A DNA stretch of 64,000 nt from Flagellimonas sp. HMM57 (GCF_021390175.1 NZ_CP090004.1:3711001-3775000), one strand, 5' to 3'. Positions 34,771-44,110 are shown, numbered from the stretch's first letter. Made by a program: numbers and translations. Notes: a model not told the origin generated them from the sequence alone.

Positions 34771-36999
34771 TCAACCTATAATTTCTTTTTGGGGTACTTT
34801 TAAAAGTTCTGGTGTTTTGGTGAATGGTTGTTTATATAATCTATTTCCCGTAGCCGCCTTTAGGGCATTAGCTACTGCCCCGCCAGCCGGAGGAAGGGTT
34901 GGCTCTCCCAATCCTGTTGGAGAATATTCGTTTTCCATCAAAAAAGTTTCCACTACGGGAGCTTCTTTCATTCGTATAAGTCGGTACCTATCAAAATTAT
35001 TGGCCATTGGTTTTCCATCCTTAAATGCCAGTTCTCCAAACATGGAATGTCCAACACCATCAATAACGCCACCTTCTATCTGGTTTAGTGCTCCTAAAGG
35101 ATTTACCACGATGCCGCAATCGACCACACAGGTTATTTTCTTGACCACAGGTTCACCGTTCTCTATTTCAACATCGGCGACTTCTGCTACGTGGGTATTA
35201 TGGCAGTAATAGTTTACAAAGCCTTGGTATACATTTTTGGGTTTGGTGCCCCAGCCTGATTTTTCCACGGCTATTTTAATAACATCTTTCATACGTTCAG
35301 GAGAATACTGGATTCTTTCGTCTTCTTCTGGTTTCACCTTATCCAATAAATCCAATCGCAATTGAATCTTATCCACTTCCATTAATTCTGCCAGTTCATC
35401 AAAGAAACTCTGCTCGGCATAGGCCAGGAAATTAGTATAGGGTGCTCTCCATGCCCCAGTAGTAATATTACTGGTATACTTTGCTGTATCGACTTGATAA
35501 TTTTCAATAGCGCCAGCAGGAAAAAAGTTCGGGATAAGACCGTACATATTGCTATTTATAGCCGCTTCTTTTAAATGATATGCTGTTAGTTTTCCATCTT
35601 TGATTCCAGCTTTGATGCGATATTTTATGGCAGGTCTGTAAACGCCTGTTTGCATATCATCTTCTCTACTACTGACTACTTTTACGGGTTTTTTGATATG
35701 ATTTGAAATCTCGGCAGCCTCGAGCACGAAATCACCGTACAATCTCCTGCCAAAACCACCGCCCATACGGGTCATTTCCAAATAAATATCACTTTCTTCC
35801 CTGCCCAGCATTTTGGCAACCAGACCAGCTTTCCACTCTGGAGTTTGTATAGGTCCTACCAAGTGTACTTTGTCATCCGTTACATTGGCAAAAAAGTTCA
35901 TGGGCTCCATACAGTTATGTGGCAGAAAAGGAGACTCGTATGTACGTTCCAAAATTTCATCCGCTTCGGCGAAGGCCTTTTTTACATTTCCATCGGAACG
36001 AGGGGTTTCAAAGTCATTGCCATCCAATAAAGCGGTAAGCTTTTTATCATGTTCTTCTGTACTTTCCATCGCTGAATCCTCTTCCCACTCTGCCTGTAGA
36101 GCTTCTTTAGCTTTGAGCGCTTGCCAGGTCGAATTGGCCACTACAACAACCTTGTCACTAGCAGAAATCTTGCTGCCAAAACTTGGGTCTTCTTCTAGCA
36201 ATCCACGTACTTTTTCCCCAATTGTAAAAATATCGATAACACCCGACATAGCGCGGGCCTTTACATCGTCGTAGGAAACAAGTTTATGACCAAATGCTGG
36301 AGGTCTTATAACAGCAGCATATACCATTCCTTCAGCTTTATAATCCAATCCAAACAAGGGTTTGCCGGTTGTTATTTTATCAATATCAACGTTACCGGCA
36401 TCCTTGCCAATAATTTTATAATCCTTCGGACTTTTTAGGGTAATATCCTCTGGCACTTCCAATAATGCTGCTTCTTTAACAACATCACCATAGCCCAAAG
36501 TTTCTCCTGCAGCATTGGTAATGACCCCATCGCTTACGGTCAATTCAGATGCATCTACTCCCCAACGAGCAGCGGCGGCATTGACCAACATTTGTTTGGC
36601 CGTAGCACCAGTTTGCCTAAGTGCATCCCATCCATGACGTATGGACTGACTTCCTCCTGCTACTTGTCTAGTATAGTTCTTAGTGTCAAGAATACCTTGT
36701 TTTACATACACATCTTTCCATGCTACGTCCAGTTCTTCCGCAATGATCATGGGCATGGAAGTTTTTACCCCTTGTCCTATTTCGGGATTAGGTGAAAAAA
36801 TGGTAACAGCTCCATTGTCCGCAATTTCTATAAATGCGTTGAAGTCATTGTAGTCTAATTGGGCGAGGTCTATTGGTGGTGCGGCCTTGGGCTTGCACGC
36901 CTGGAATAAGTTGAAACCGATCAGCATGCCGCCTCCTGCTAATGAAGAAGTTCGCATAAAGGCCCTCCTGCTGAATGTTAATGTTTTATTTGTTGACAT
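34771..36999 (-). CDS. Tat-exported molybdopterin-binding oxidoreductase subunit (IorB-like)
   Basis: A 742-residue catalytic subunit of the xanthine oxidase superfamily, isoquinoline-1-oxidoreductase beta / membrane aldehyde-oxidase type. It starts with a Tat signal (SRRAFMRTSSLAGGGMLIG), so the folded enzyme goes to the periplasm. Motifs include PEIGQGVKTSMPMIIAEEL (about 69-87), the GGSQSIRHGWDALR loop, MTRMGGGFGRRLYGDF (about 408-423) and GLGEPTLPPAGGAVANAL near the end, with the catalytic Glu in GLGEP. Electrons go to the 2Fe-2S subunit at 37463 and probably to cytochrome c. The real substrate (aldehyde or N-heterocycle) cannot be read. Confidence 0.93.
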   Translation of the reverse strand: MSTNKTLTFSRRAFMRTSSLAGGGMLIGFNLFQACKPKAAPPIDLAQLDYNDFNAFIEIADNGAVTIFSPNPEIGQGVKTSMPMIIAEELDVAWKDVYVKQGILDTKNYTRQVAGGSQSIRHGWDALRQTGATAKQMLVNAAAARWGVDASELTVSDGVITNAAGETLGYGDVVKEAALLEVPEDITLKSPKDYKIIGKDAGNVDIDKITTGKPLFGLDYKAEGMVYAAVIRPPAFGHKLVSYDDVKARAMSGVIDIFTIGEKVRGLLEEDPSFGSKISASDKVVVVANSTWQALKAKEALQAEWEEDSAMESTEEHDKKLTALLDGNDFETPRSDGNVKKAFAEADEILERTYESPFLPHNCMEPMNFFANVTDDKVHLVGPIQTPEWKAGLVAKMLGREESDIYLEMTRMGGGFGRRLYGDFVLEAAEISNHIKKPVKVVSSREDDMQTGVYRPAIKYRIKAGIKDGKLTAYHLKEAAINSNMYGLIPNFFPAGAIENYQVDTAKYTSNITTGAWRAPYTNFLAYAEQSFFDELAELMEVDKIQLRLDLLDKVKPEEDERIQYSPERMKDVIKIAVEKSGWGTKPKNVYQGFVNYYCHNTHVAEVADVEIENGEPVVKKITCVVDCGIVVNPLGALNQIEGGVIDGVGHSMFGELAFKDGKPMANNFDRYRLIRMKEAPVVETFLMENEYSPTGLGEPTLPPAGGAVANALKAATGNRLYKQPFTKTPELLKVPQKEIIG

Positions 37000-37019
37000 T
37001 TTGAGTGTTTTACCTTTGT

Positions 37020-37457
37020 TTAGTTGAAAAAATCTTTAGACTGAATCACTTCCACTTTGAAAATCTTACTATCCTCAAAACTGAAAATTTCTACAATATC
37101 CCTTCCTTTATCTGATGGATTTAGCCAAACCTTATCATGCATGATTACCTTATTATCAATTTCGACAAGATGTTGTATTTCTGAACGGACATTTGGATAC
37201 TTTTTAAAATGTTCATCCCTGTTATGTTGTAAACTATTTCGCCCACTTAGCTTGAGTTCAGAATCTAAATAGATCTGTACATCTTCAGAAAAGTTTTTCA
37301 CATATTGATGAGCATCTTTTTTGTTTACAGCTGTGATCATTTCTTTTACCAAAATACTATTTGAGTCAAGATTCATGGACTTGCTTTTGCTATTACAAGC
37401 AATTAGGGAAGTAAAGACGGAAATAAAAAAGAATTTCTTGAGCATTTGAAACATCAT
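37020..37457 (-). CDS. NTF2/SnoaL-like lipoprotein
   Basis: A 145-residue lipoprotein with signal LKKFFFISVFTSLIAC. The start is ambiguous: two ATGs at 37457 and 37454 or the ATG at 37445. The mature part has the NTF2/SnoaL (DUF4440-like) fold: LVKEMITAVNKKDAHQYVKNFSED, a GRNSLQHNRDEHFKKYPN helix, and a last strand IFKVEVIQSKDFF. Its position between the two subunit genes of the molybdenum enzyme, with gaps of only 5 and 20 bases, suggests it serves that enzyme; this is inference. Confidence 0.8.
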   Translation of the reverse strand: MMFQMLKKFFFISVFTSLIACNSKSKSMNLDSNSILVKEMITAVNKKDAHQYVKNFSEDVQIYLDSELKLSGRNSLQHNRDEHFKKYPNVRSEIQHLVEIDNKVIMHDKVWLNPSDKGRDIVEIFSFEDSKIFKVEVIQSKDFFN

Positions 37458-37462
37458 TGTGA

Positions 37463-37924
37463 TTAATCCATGTTCTCCGAAGCAATCATAACCGCCTTAC
37501 GGATTCTGGTGTATGATGCACATCTGCATATATTACCGTGCATTGCATTTTTCACATCATCTTCGGATGGATTCGGATTGCTTTCCAAAAATGCGGAAGC
37601 TGTCATGATCTGTCCTGCTTGGCAATAACCACATTGAGGAACATCCACTTCCTTCCAAGCTTCTTGGACCGGGTGTGTTCCATCTTCGGATAGACCTTCA
37701 ATGGTTGTTATGGATTTACCATCAATTTGGGCCAAGGACAAGGAACAGCTTCTCATTGCCGTACCGTCAACATGTATGGTGCAGGCACCACATTGGCCTA
37801 TTCCACATCCGTACTTTGTTCCCACTAACTCTAAATGGTCCCGTAGCACCCATAGCACTGGAGTGTCTTCAGAAACATCAACTGTTTTGGATTCTCCGTT
37901 TACTTTAATCTGATACGTTGGCAT
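37463..37924 (-). CDS. 2Fe-2S subunit of the molybdenum oxidoreductase (IorA-like)
   Basis: Start chosen at the ATG 37924 (MPTYQIKVNG); the frame extends nine residues further. The 153-residue protein has two 2Fe-2S clusters: a plant-ferredoxin type with C40, C45, C48 and C60 (KYGCGIGQCGAC), and a second in CGYCQ and NICRC. It relays electrons from the molybdopterin subunit. It is first gene of the cluster, so the main promoter should lie in 37925-38108, divergent from the VWA gene. Confidence 0.94.
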   Translation of the reverse strand: MPTYQIKVNGESKTVDVSEDTPVLWVLRDHLELVGTKYGCGIGQCGACTIHVDGTAMRSCSLSLAQIDGKSITTIEGLSEDGTHPVQEAWKEVDVPQCGYCQAGQIMTASAFLESNPNPSEDDVKNAMHGNICRCASYTRIRKAVMIASENMD

Positions 37925-38108
37925 AGTGTTTTTGAATTGATTGAATTTCAAGTTGTTTGCATGTTCAAGTTACCAAAAATTGATTGGACTCCTTTTTTTT
38001 TAACAAACGGCTATTTTTTTTAACTTTTCTTTAATCATATAATGAACTCCAAAAGTAATTTTCAAACAAAACAAGCGTTTTGCAGAAAGAACCTCAACTT
38101 TTTGTAAA

Positions 38109-39197
38109 ATGAAAAATATATTCAAACTCATCTTTTTTGTTATTCTAACCGTTTTTATCTCTTCTTGCGGAAATTCTGATGATGATGTCAATTTTGATAT
38201 CAACCAGCGGGAATTGGGCCAGGGCGAAGAAGCTGATGATTGTTTAGGCTTTGAAGAAAATGAGCTATTGCTTTCCATTCAGGACCAGTTCACCACACTT
38301 CCTGGAAAAGTATCCATTCTTTTTAAAGTTTTCGACAGTGCCGGGACACCTATATCTGGTTTAACGGCAGATCAATTTACAATCTATGAGCAGGGCCGAA
38401 ACGACGATTGTTTCAATACCATATCCTCTTCTGAATCTTCTGCTCGGATTTCATCCAATTCCCAAATCTTCAACAACACGACTCTTTTAGTGCTTGATTT
38501 GAGTAATAGTGTTTTGGAAAGCAGTTTGGATGAGCTTAAAACCGCATCTACCAGTTTTATTACTAATGTTATCCCTACTCCCGAAGCAGATTCGTTTAAA
38601 ATGGCCATCTATTGGTTTGATGGTGAGGACGAACTACACCTCTTAAATCCACCTACCTCTTCTGCAACCGAACTTACAGCGGCAATCGACGGAATCACTA
38701 CAGATATAAGTACCGACCCATCAACGGATTTGTATGGTGCTGTTATAAAGTCAACCCAAATTGCCGAAGATGAAATTAAAGCAAACAATGAGGCCTCCGT
38801 TATAGGAGCGGCTTCCATTGTACTTTTTACCGATGGCACAGATCAGGCTTCACGATTTTCAGAAGAAACTGCGTTAAGGGCGGTAAACGACGCAAATCAA
38901 AATATTTCTTTTTTCACCATTGGATTAGGTTCTGAAATTGATACAAGTATCTTAACAAATATTGGAAAAACCGCTAGTGTATTTGCAGGAAACAAAGAGG
39001 AATTGGAAGCTACGTTTACACAGATTTCCCAACGTGTTTCGGAACAGGCCAACAGTTTTTATTTGTTTGAGTATTGTACTCCAAAACGGGATGGTAGCGG
39101 TGACAACAATCTAGTTATTCAATTGACCAATGGTGGACTGCAGGGCGCAGTACAGACCAAGTTCAGTGCCAATGGATTTATGGGAGGCTGCGAATAA
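38109..39197 (+). CDS. VWA-domain lipoprotein
   Basis: A 362-residue lipoprotein (signal MKNIFKLIFFVILTVFISSC). Residues 100-325 form a von Willebrand A domain with a complete-looking MIDAS motif: DLSNS near 139-143, a Thr in TDIST/TDLYGA, and FTDGTDQ near 239. VWA domains bind protein partners through a divalent metal. No second domain is seen before an acidic N-terminal stretch. It diverges from the molybdenum cluster, so it may share regulation but not function. Confidence 0.85.
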   Translation: MKNIFKLIFFVILTVFISSCGNSDDDVNFDINQRELGQGEEADDCLGFEENELLLSIQDQFTTLPGKVSILFKVFDSAGTPISGLTADQFTIYEQGRNDDCFNTISSSESSARISSNSQIFNNTTLLVLDLSNSVLESSLDELKTASTSFITNVIPTPEADSFKMAIYWFDGEDELHLLNPPTSSATELTAAIDGITTDISTDPSTDLYGAVIKSTQIAEDEIKANNEASVIGAASIVLFTDGTDQASRFSEETALRAVNDANQNISFFTIGLGSEIDTSILTNIGKTASVFAGNKEELEATFTQISQRVSEQANSFYLFEYCTPKRDGSGDNNLVIQLTNGGLQGAVQTKFSANGFMGGCE

Positions 39198-39353
39198 CAA
39201 TTTATTTAGATTGGCATAAAATCCTATTCTTTCGATTTCTTTAATGTTCGGCCATGTCCCAAAAGTAGGGTTTCTGGCGCGATAGTTGTTGTAAATACAT
39301 AAACAACAACAATTTACATCCTTTTGAACTGATTTAAGTTTAACTCAAAAAAA

Positions 39354-39527
39354 ATGACTATGGATGTGGTAAAAGAGATTATTCAGAAAAGCGCGATAGG
39401 ACCATTATCCAATTGGTCAAAAGGGGTGGTACTATCTTTATTCACTTCAATACTAGGTTTGCTCTTAACAATGCTCGTGCTACTTTTCAAGTATGGTACG
39501 CAAGTAAACATTCAATTTGGGTATTAA
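39354..39527 (+). CDS. 57-residue membrane microprotein (candidate)
   Basis: An ATG at 39354 after an A-rich stretch opens 57 codons: an amphipathic N-terminus (MDVVKEIIQKS), then one hydrophobic helix (VVLSLFTSILGLLLTMLVLLF) and a short tail. Its stop overlaps the stop of the convergent M14 peptidase gene. The membrane helix and start context favour a real gene; the family is unknown to me. Confidence 0.45.
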   Translation: MTMDVVKEIIQKSAIGPLSNWSKGVVLSLFTSILGLLLTMLVLLFKYGTQVNIQFGY

Positions 39528-40989
39528 CGATAGATTAATGCATTGCCAAACTGTTGCTTTTCTATGGGTTTTGATAAATCAATTAAAAATCCATTGATTA
39601 CGGCATGGGTCAATTTTCCGTCTTTTTCTAAAAAAAACGTTGGGTTTACTCCCGGTCGAAGTCTAAAATCTGGTAGTTTATAAGAATCGGGAACAAAGTG
39701 TCCTGGCATTTCGGTATAGCCCAATGGTGGTAAAAAGTTTGTTTTAAAGTAACCGTAGCCTGATTTAAAAGGACTGTTCTTGTCGTTCCAAAGTGCTCTG
39801 GTATTTGTGTCCATTTTTTTTGGATATACCTTTGGTGGCACTATTTTGTATCCTGTAGCATCGAATGTTTCGTAGCCATAGAATGTTGATAGGTCGCCTT
39901 GATCCGCAATCATACTTCGGTAATAAAATGATTCATGGTTTTCGTCATCTACCTCTCGTCGATTGATTCCCAAATCCAAAATATAATCCTTGCCTAGAAG
40001 TTCATAGGTTATGTTCTTTATTTTAAGGTCGAAAAGCTTACGGTCGTTTTTTGGGATTTTTTCATAATCGGCTTCTGGAATGCTTTTATAACTTTCTTTT
40101 GCAATCGTATACAACGCTGACAAAATGGAAACATAATTCAGCTTTCGTATTTCCTGCTTTTCAACATCGTTTGCATAGCCACCGGATTCAATTAAAATCA
40201 AGCTAGTGCCCCATTTGGCAATATTGTCGCCAAAGGCCCTTGGTTCAAAATCATCACTGTATCGTCCTACCTGACCTGGTGCATATTTTTGGATGATATT
40301 GTTCATGTAAACGATAACCTTCATAGCGTTTGAGCGAACTTCATTAATATCCTTTTCATAATTAAAGGCAGTTGCCAAATATGAAATCGTAGCTGGTTTA
40401 CTTGTCAGTTCTGCGTTGTAATAGGTACTTTGATCATGAAGGTTAAATCCAAACTTGGCATCTAAGCTGTCGCGAAGCCTTTTCAATGTTCTTCCTTCGG
40501 GGGATTGCAGTCGTAAGGCGTCTCTGTTGATATCGATTCCCAAAGCATTTCTACGCTGGTACACCTCTGCCCCATCTGGATTTAGCATGGGAAGAAAGTG
40601 AAGCTTTAGTTTTGAAAGAATGATTTCTTTTTCAGATTTGAATTCGGGGCATCCAAAAAATTGAGGATATCAAAAATGGCCATTGTCGCGGTCGGTTCGT
40701 TCCCGTGCATTTGTGACCATAAAAAAATGTTTTCCGATCCAGAACCTATACTGATCAAATGCAGATTGCGCCCTTCTATGGATTCTCCAACTTTTTGCAC
40801 TTCAAACTTTGGATTTGCATCAAACCTTTGTATCAAGGGCTGTATTTGTTTATGCTTGATACGTCTTTTTTCCAAAGAAGCTTCTTTGTAACCATTATAT
40901 GTTTCGTATAGTTTTGATGTGATGGCTTCTTGGGAATGGGATATTACGCTGAGTAATCCAGCTAAAAAAAGTAGTATTTGTTTCTGCAT
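39524..40989 (-). pseudogene. M14 zinc carboxypeptidase, interrupted by a frameshift
   Basis: Two adjoining frames together encode one M14-family metallopeptidase of about 488 residues. The first (41046-40606, true start at the ATG 40989) has a signal peptide (ILLFLAGLLSVISHSQ) and the zinc motif HGNE (SQMHGNEPTATM). Near 40610-40670 the frame changes: the downstream frame reads KLKLHFLPMLNPDG and IDINRD, which continue the family sequence at the expected place. The shift is one base, possibly in CCCC or a T run around 40655-40668. The final part includes the expected GESGG-like LIESGGYA, with the family Glu. It is either a recent mutation or a sequencing error; the protein would otherwise be intact. 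It closes the operon with the amidase gene. Confidence 0.85.
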
Positions 40990-40993
40990 GTTG

Positions 40994-41653
40994 TTATTTT
41001 GAGGGAACAGGCTTAAAATTAAATCTTTTTGTGGCTTCCCGTACACTTTTCATAAAATCAGTTCCCGGGTCTGTTTTTGTGGTGCGGTATCCATCGTCAA
41101 CTTCTAACCATAATGGGTGACCTTCAAACTGGGTATATTCATGATGGCCTATTACATATTCTATATTGTACTTGTCCGCCAGATATTCGACTAAAAAAAT
41201 ATTGGCATCCAACTGTTCTTTGGTCAAAGGAGTCTCTTCCGTGCCACCTACATTTTCAATACCTATGGCACAGTGGTTTAGTCCAATTACATGTCTGGCC
41301 ATGGTAGTTTCTGGCATTAATCTATAAATAGTGCCGTCTTGATCTACCAAAAAATGAGCAGATACGTTTAGACCACTTACGCTTTCTATATCGGGACGCC
41401 AATTGGGTAGTGTTGGTTTTTCAAAAGCTTCAAAAGATTTTTGGAGTGTTGGAATGGCCGTCCAGTGCAGCACAATCATTTTGGGAACTATCTCTGGTGT
41501 TTCCTGTTCTAAATTGTAGCGCTTTAACAGATATTCTTTGGTCAGGTCGATACGCTCTTCATTAAAAACGATTGGCCTGTCCACTATCTCATGTTTCGTA
41601 TTACATGACCATAGCACAATTAGTATCAAAATCAATAATCTAACTTTTTTCAT
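40994..41653 (-). CDS. N-acetylmuramoyl-L-alanine amidase lipoprotein (Amidase_2)
   Basis: Start at the ATG 41653 (MKKVRLLILILIVLWSC), a lipoprotein signal; the frame extends 25 residues further. The 219-residue protein has the Amidase_2/PGRP fold: zinc His in IVLHWTA, the HFLVDQDGTIYRL strand, MARHVIGLNHCAIGIENVG, and GHHEYTQF with the KTDPGTDF zinc-ligand region. It cuts the amide bond between MurNAc and L-alanine in peptidoglycan or muropeptides. It sits between the 3D-domain lipoprotein and the M14 peptidase genes with gaps of two and four bases. Confidence 0.92.
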   Translation of the reverse strand: MKKVRLLILILIVLWSCNTKHEIVDRPIVFNEERIDLTKEYLLKRYNLEQETPEIVPKMIVLHWTAIPTLQKSFEAFEKPTLPNWRPDIESVSGLNVSAHFLVDQDGTIYRLMPETTMARHVIGLNHCAIGIENVGGTEETPLTKEQLDANIFLVEYLADKYNIEYVIGHHEYTQFEGHPLWLEVDDGYRTTKTDPGTDFMKSVREATKRFNFKPVPSK

Positions 41654-41655
41654 AT

Positions 41656-42078
41656 TTAGTTTGTTTTGGGAGTAGTTGTAGTATCCAAGGGGACGGCATA
41701 TTGGATTTGTAGTTTCCTTTTTCCCCATTGCCTTGCTTTTTTAACGTCCAATCCCATATAGATATCGATTCTATTGCGCCACTTTCGGTTCATTTTATCC
41801 ATAACATAAAAAGTATCGGAAAAGGTATCTATTTTCACCATGGTATTGTGCCTTAACCCTAACTTTAAGAGGTCTCTAGAGATGGCAATGCTTTTCATGC
41901 CCGGTTTTAAAGTATCGCCCCATGCTGCAATACTTGGATTGGTATTGGTAGTTTGCCAAGGAACCGAATTATAAGCGGAAGCGGTCACTGCTAAAGTTTT
42001 CCATTCCCATTTGGGCTGGGGAACCGTTTTTTTCTTACAAGCAAATAATATCAAAAAACAAAGCAAAAAATTCTTCAA
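41656..42078 (-). CDS. 3D-domain lipoprotein
   Basis: A 140-residue lipoprotein with TTG start (no in-frame ATG upstream) and signal MKNFLLCFLILFAC. Residues 30-140 form a 3D domain, as in lytic transglycosylase MltA and Gram-positive YuiC: VTASAYN, then IAISRDLLKLGL, YVMDKMNRKW and NRIDIYM with the conserved Asp residues, and ARQWGKRKLQIQY. The 3D domain is the catalytic part of lytic transglycosylase-like enzymes that cut glycan strands. It is first in a three-gene cell-wall operon. Confidence 0.85.
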   Translation of the reverse strand: MKNFLLCFLILFACKKKTVPQPKWEWKTLAVTASAYNSVPWQTTNTNPSIAAWGDTLKPGMKSIAISRDLLKLGLRHNTMVKIDTFSDTFYVMDKMNRKWRNRIDIYMGLDVKKARQWGKRKLQIQYAVPLDTTTTPKTN

Positions 42079-42255
42079 AGAGATTATTATTGATTGATTT
42101 CTAAAGATAGAAAATCCTTTTGTAAGTCAAGTGCCTATTAAATGATGTTCGATTACAGTAAATGAACAATATTAAGTAGTAAGAATATATATAGTTTTAT
42201 TTATTTGGTTTTGTTAAAACATTTCTTTTGCAATTGCAGTAAACAATCAAAACTT

Positions 42256-43707
42256 TTATTTCTTGACCACCAACATAATATTATTATATCTTCTTTTATG
42301 TGTTCGATTTGAGATTTCTTTGGGTATTGTTAACCAGCTATTCCTGTTGATTACAAACCTAAATTCGTGTTTGTTTGCTTTTTGGAAGTTTGATATCGGA
42401 ACCGATAGTTCATAAACTCCTTGTCCTAAATCATCCAATTGGTATGAATCATTATTTGGATTCCAATTATTGAAGGTTCCTGCAACCGATACACTTTTAA
42501 TCATACCAACATTCAACTTTTCAGGATGGATATATTGAAAGATAACAGTATCATTTTCAATACGGTAACCATAGGTTTCCCCACGGTATTTGTCAAGGTC
42601 ACCTATATCATCTGCAATTGAGTTAATGGCAATCTGAAGCCTTTCATGAGTCATGGGTGTGCTTTGATTGATAACCAATGAAATGCCCAAATTTTGTTCA
42701 GGAAAAACAACGAATATATTCTGCACTCCGTATCCACCACCATGCTTAAGACAACGAAGGCCATTTCTGGTCACGTTAATATCATCCCATAAGTATCCAT
42801 TCCAGTTTTCATTAGAATTTACAATATTTCTTCGAGATTCTAAAACTACTTTGTCATCAAGTCTTAAGTGGTATTTCAAAAATTTATTGAGGTCACTGAT
42901 CGTGGATTTTAACATTCCGCCCGCTCCCCAGATACGATACGCAAAATTTGGCATCAATTTTCCGTTAATATTGTAGCCGTTCAATAATTTTTTAGCGCTT
43001 GGCACCCTAAAAGAGGTAGCATTCAGCCCAAGTTTTTCAAAAAGTTCATCCTCAACTATTTTTCTAAAGTCCTTTTGATAGACTTTTTCTAAAATGTATC
43101 CTGTAAGTTCGGGGCATAGCTCATTATAATAGTTCGTTGTACCTGGGAAAGTATCCAACTCAACTTTTCTCAAGTCTTCAAAAAAATCTGATTTGTCGTA
43201 AGCTGTACCAAATTCTTTAAGTCTAAAAGCCGTGCTATCGTCTTCTACTCTTCTTAATGAACTTATATCTGGAAAACTCCGATTGACCCCAGATTTGAAT
43301 CCTAGTAAATCTTTAACTCGAATAGGTCGACCTTGAAACTCAAGGTTTGGGTATTTTCCCGGTAAAAACTTCCTAACGTCATCCTCTAGATTTACTTTTT
43401 TGCCCAAAACAGCCTTCGCCATCAAAGTTCCAGTAAATACTTTGGTGACCGATGCAATCTCAAAAAGCGTTGTATCTGTAATTTTGTTGCCCTTTCCCTT
43501 GTCAATTTCCCCATAGTGTTTGGTATAGGTTTGTCCATTTTTTATCACGGATATGGATGCGGCAAACGCATTGGTGTCTTTCAGTAGACTTCGCCCATGA
43601 GTATTAAGGATGGTATCGATGTAGGCTTTGGTCAATTTTTCTTGTGAGTAACACGAGGTAACTAGAATTGAAATACAAACAAAGGTCTGAATTAGGCATG
43701 TTTTCAT
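42256..43707 (-). CDS. Exported serine hydrolase with C-terminal AMPK/CBM48-like domain
   Basis: A 483-residue exported protein (signal ends near TSCYSQ). Residues 30-370 are a class C beta-lactamase/DD-peptidase fold: SVTK (about 87-90) as SxxK, YYNE near 190 in the place of YxN, and HGGGYG near 323 as the third box. Residues 395-475 resemble the AMPK1_CBM/CBM48 glycogen-binding fold: SVAGTFNNWNPNND, then GVYELSVPIS and HEFRFVINRNSWLT. The combination is found in Bacteroidota and could tether the enzyme to a glycan. It stands alone. Confidence 0.88.
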   Translation of the reverse strand: MKTCLIQTFVCISILVTSCYSQEKLTKAYIDTILNTHGRSLLKDTNAFAASISVIKNGQTYTKHYGEIDKGKGNKITDTTLFEIASVTKVFTGTLMAKAVLGKKVNLEDDVRKFLPGKYPNLEFQGRPIRVKDLLGFKSGVNRSFPDISSLRRVEDDSTAFRLKEFGTAYDKSDFFEDLRKVELDTFPGTTNYYNELCPELTGYILEKVYQKDFRKIVEDELFEKLGLNATSFRVPSAKKLLNGYNINGKLMPNFAYRIWGAGGMLKSTISDLNKFLKYHLRLDDKVVLESRRNIVNSNENWNGYLWDDINVTRNGLRCLKHGGGYGVQNIFVVFPEQNLGISLVINQSTPMTHERLQIAINSIADDIGDLDKYRGETYGYRIENDTVIFQYIHPEKLNVGMIKSVSVAGTFNNWNPNNDSYQLDDLGQGVYELSVPISNFQKANKHEFRFVINRNSWLTIPKEISNRTHKRRYNNIMLVVKK

Positions 43708-44110
43708 TTAAGTATTTATTTATTATGGTTTTATGTTTCTTTTAAATTAGATAAAGCGTTTATCGCTGTTTCGGATTTTGTTAAAAGTTAGTACAGCGTA
43801 TAGGAGTAATTCATTTTGATGATTTATTGAATTAGGGGCTATTTTGAGCAAGTACTCCCAAAAATTGATATGGTTACAATAATTCTATTTTTTTGCTCTT
43901 TTTGAAAATAGCTACAGCTAAATGAAAAGAAAACTATAAGGAAGAGTGAAAAGCACCAGCTTCAGGTTAGAGAATGGTAACATTCCAAAAGAATAAATAA
44001 AAAACTATCAATCCTGATTACTTAAGCAGTAACAAAATATAAAAGGATAATATATACCGTTAATGTAGCACCAAGGGATATGCGGCAATAATATTGTTTT
44101 TGAAAAAATC
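43708..44110. other. Gap of 403 bases without a recognised feature
   Basis: AT-rich sequence between two minus-strand genes. I see no reading frame with coding character, no strong hairpin and no match to the dispersed repeats. It should include the promoter for the serine hydrolase gene at 43707. Confidence 0.4.

Noticed and set aside
34771..37924. Cytoplasmic xanthine dehydrogenase
   Set aside because: The molybdopterin subunit has a Tat signal, there is no FAD subunit, and the sequence pattern is of the two-subunit IorAB type.
40600..40680. Programmed -1 frameshift in the M14 gene
   Set aside because: The slippery site would be G AAA AAG, so the shifted Lys tRNA would mispair, and this family is not known to use recoding. 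A plain indel is simpler.
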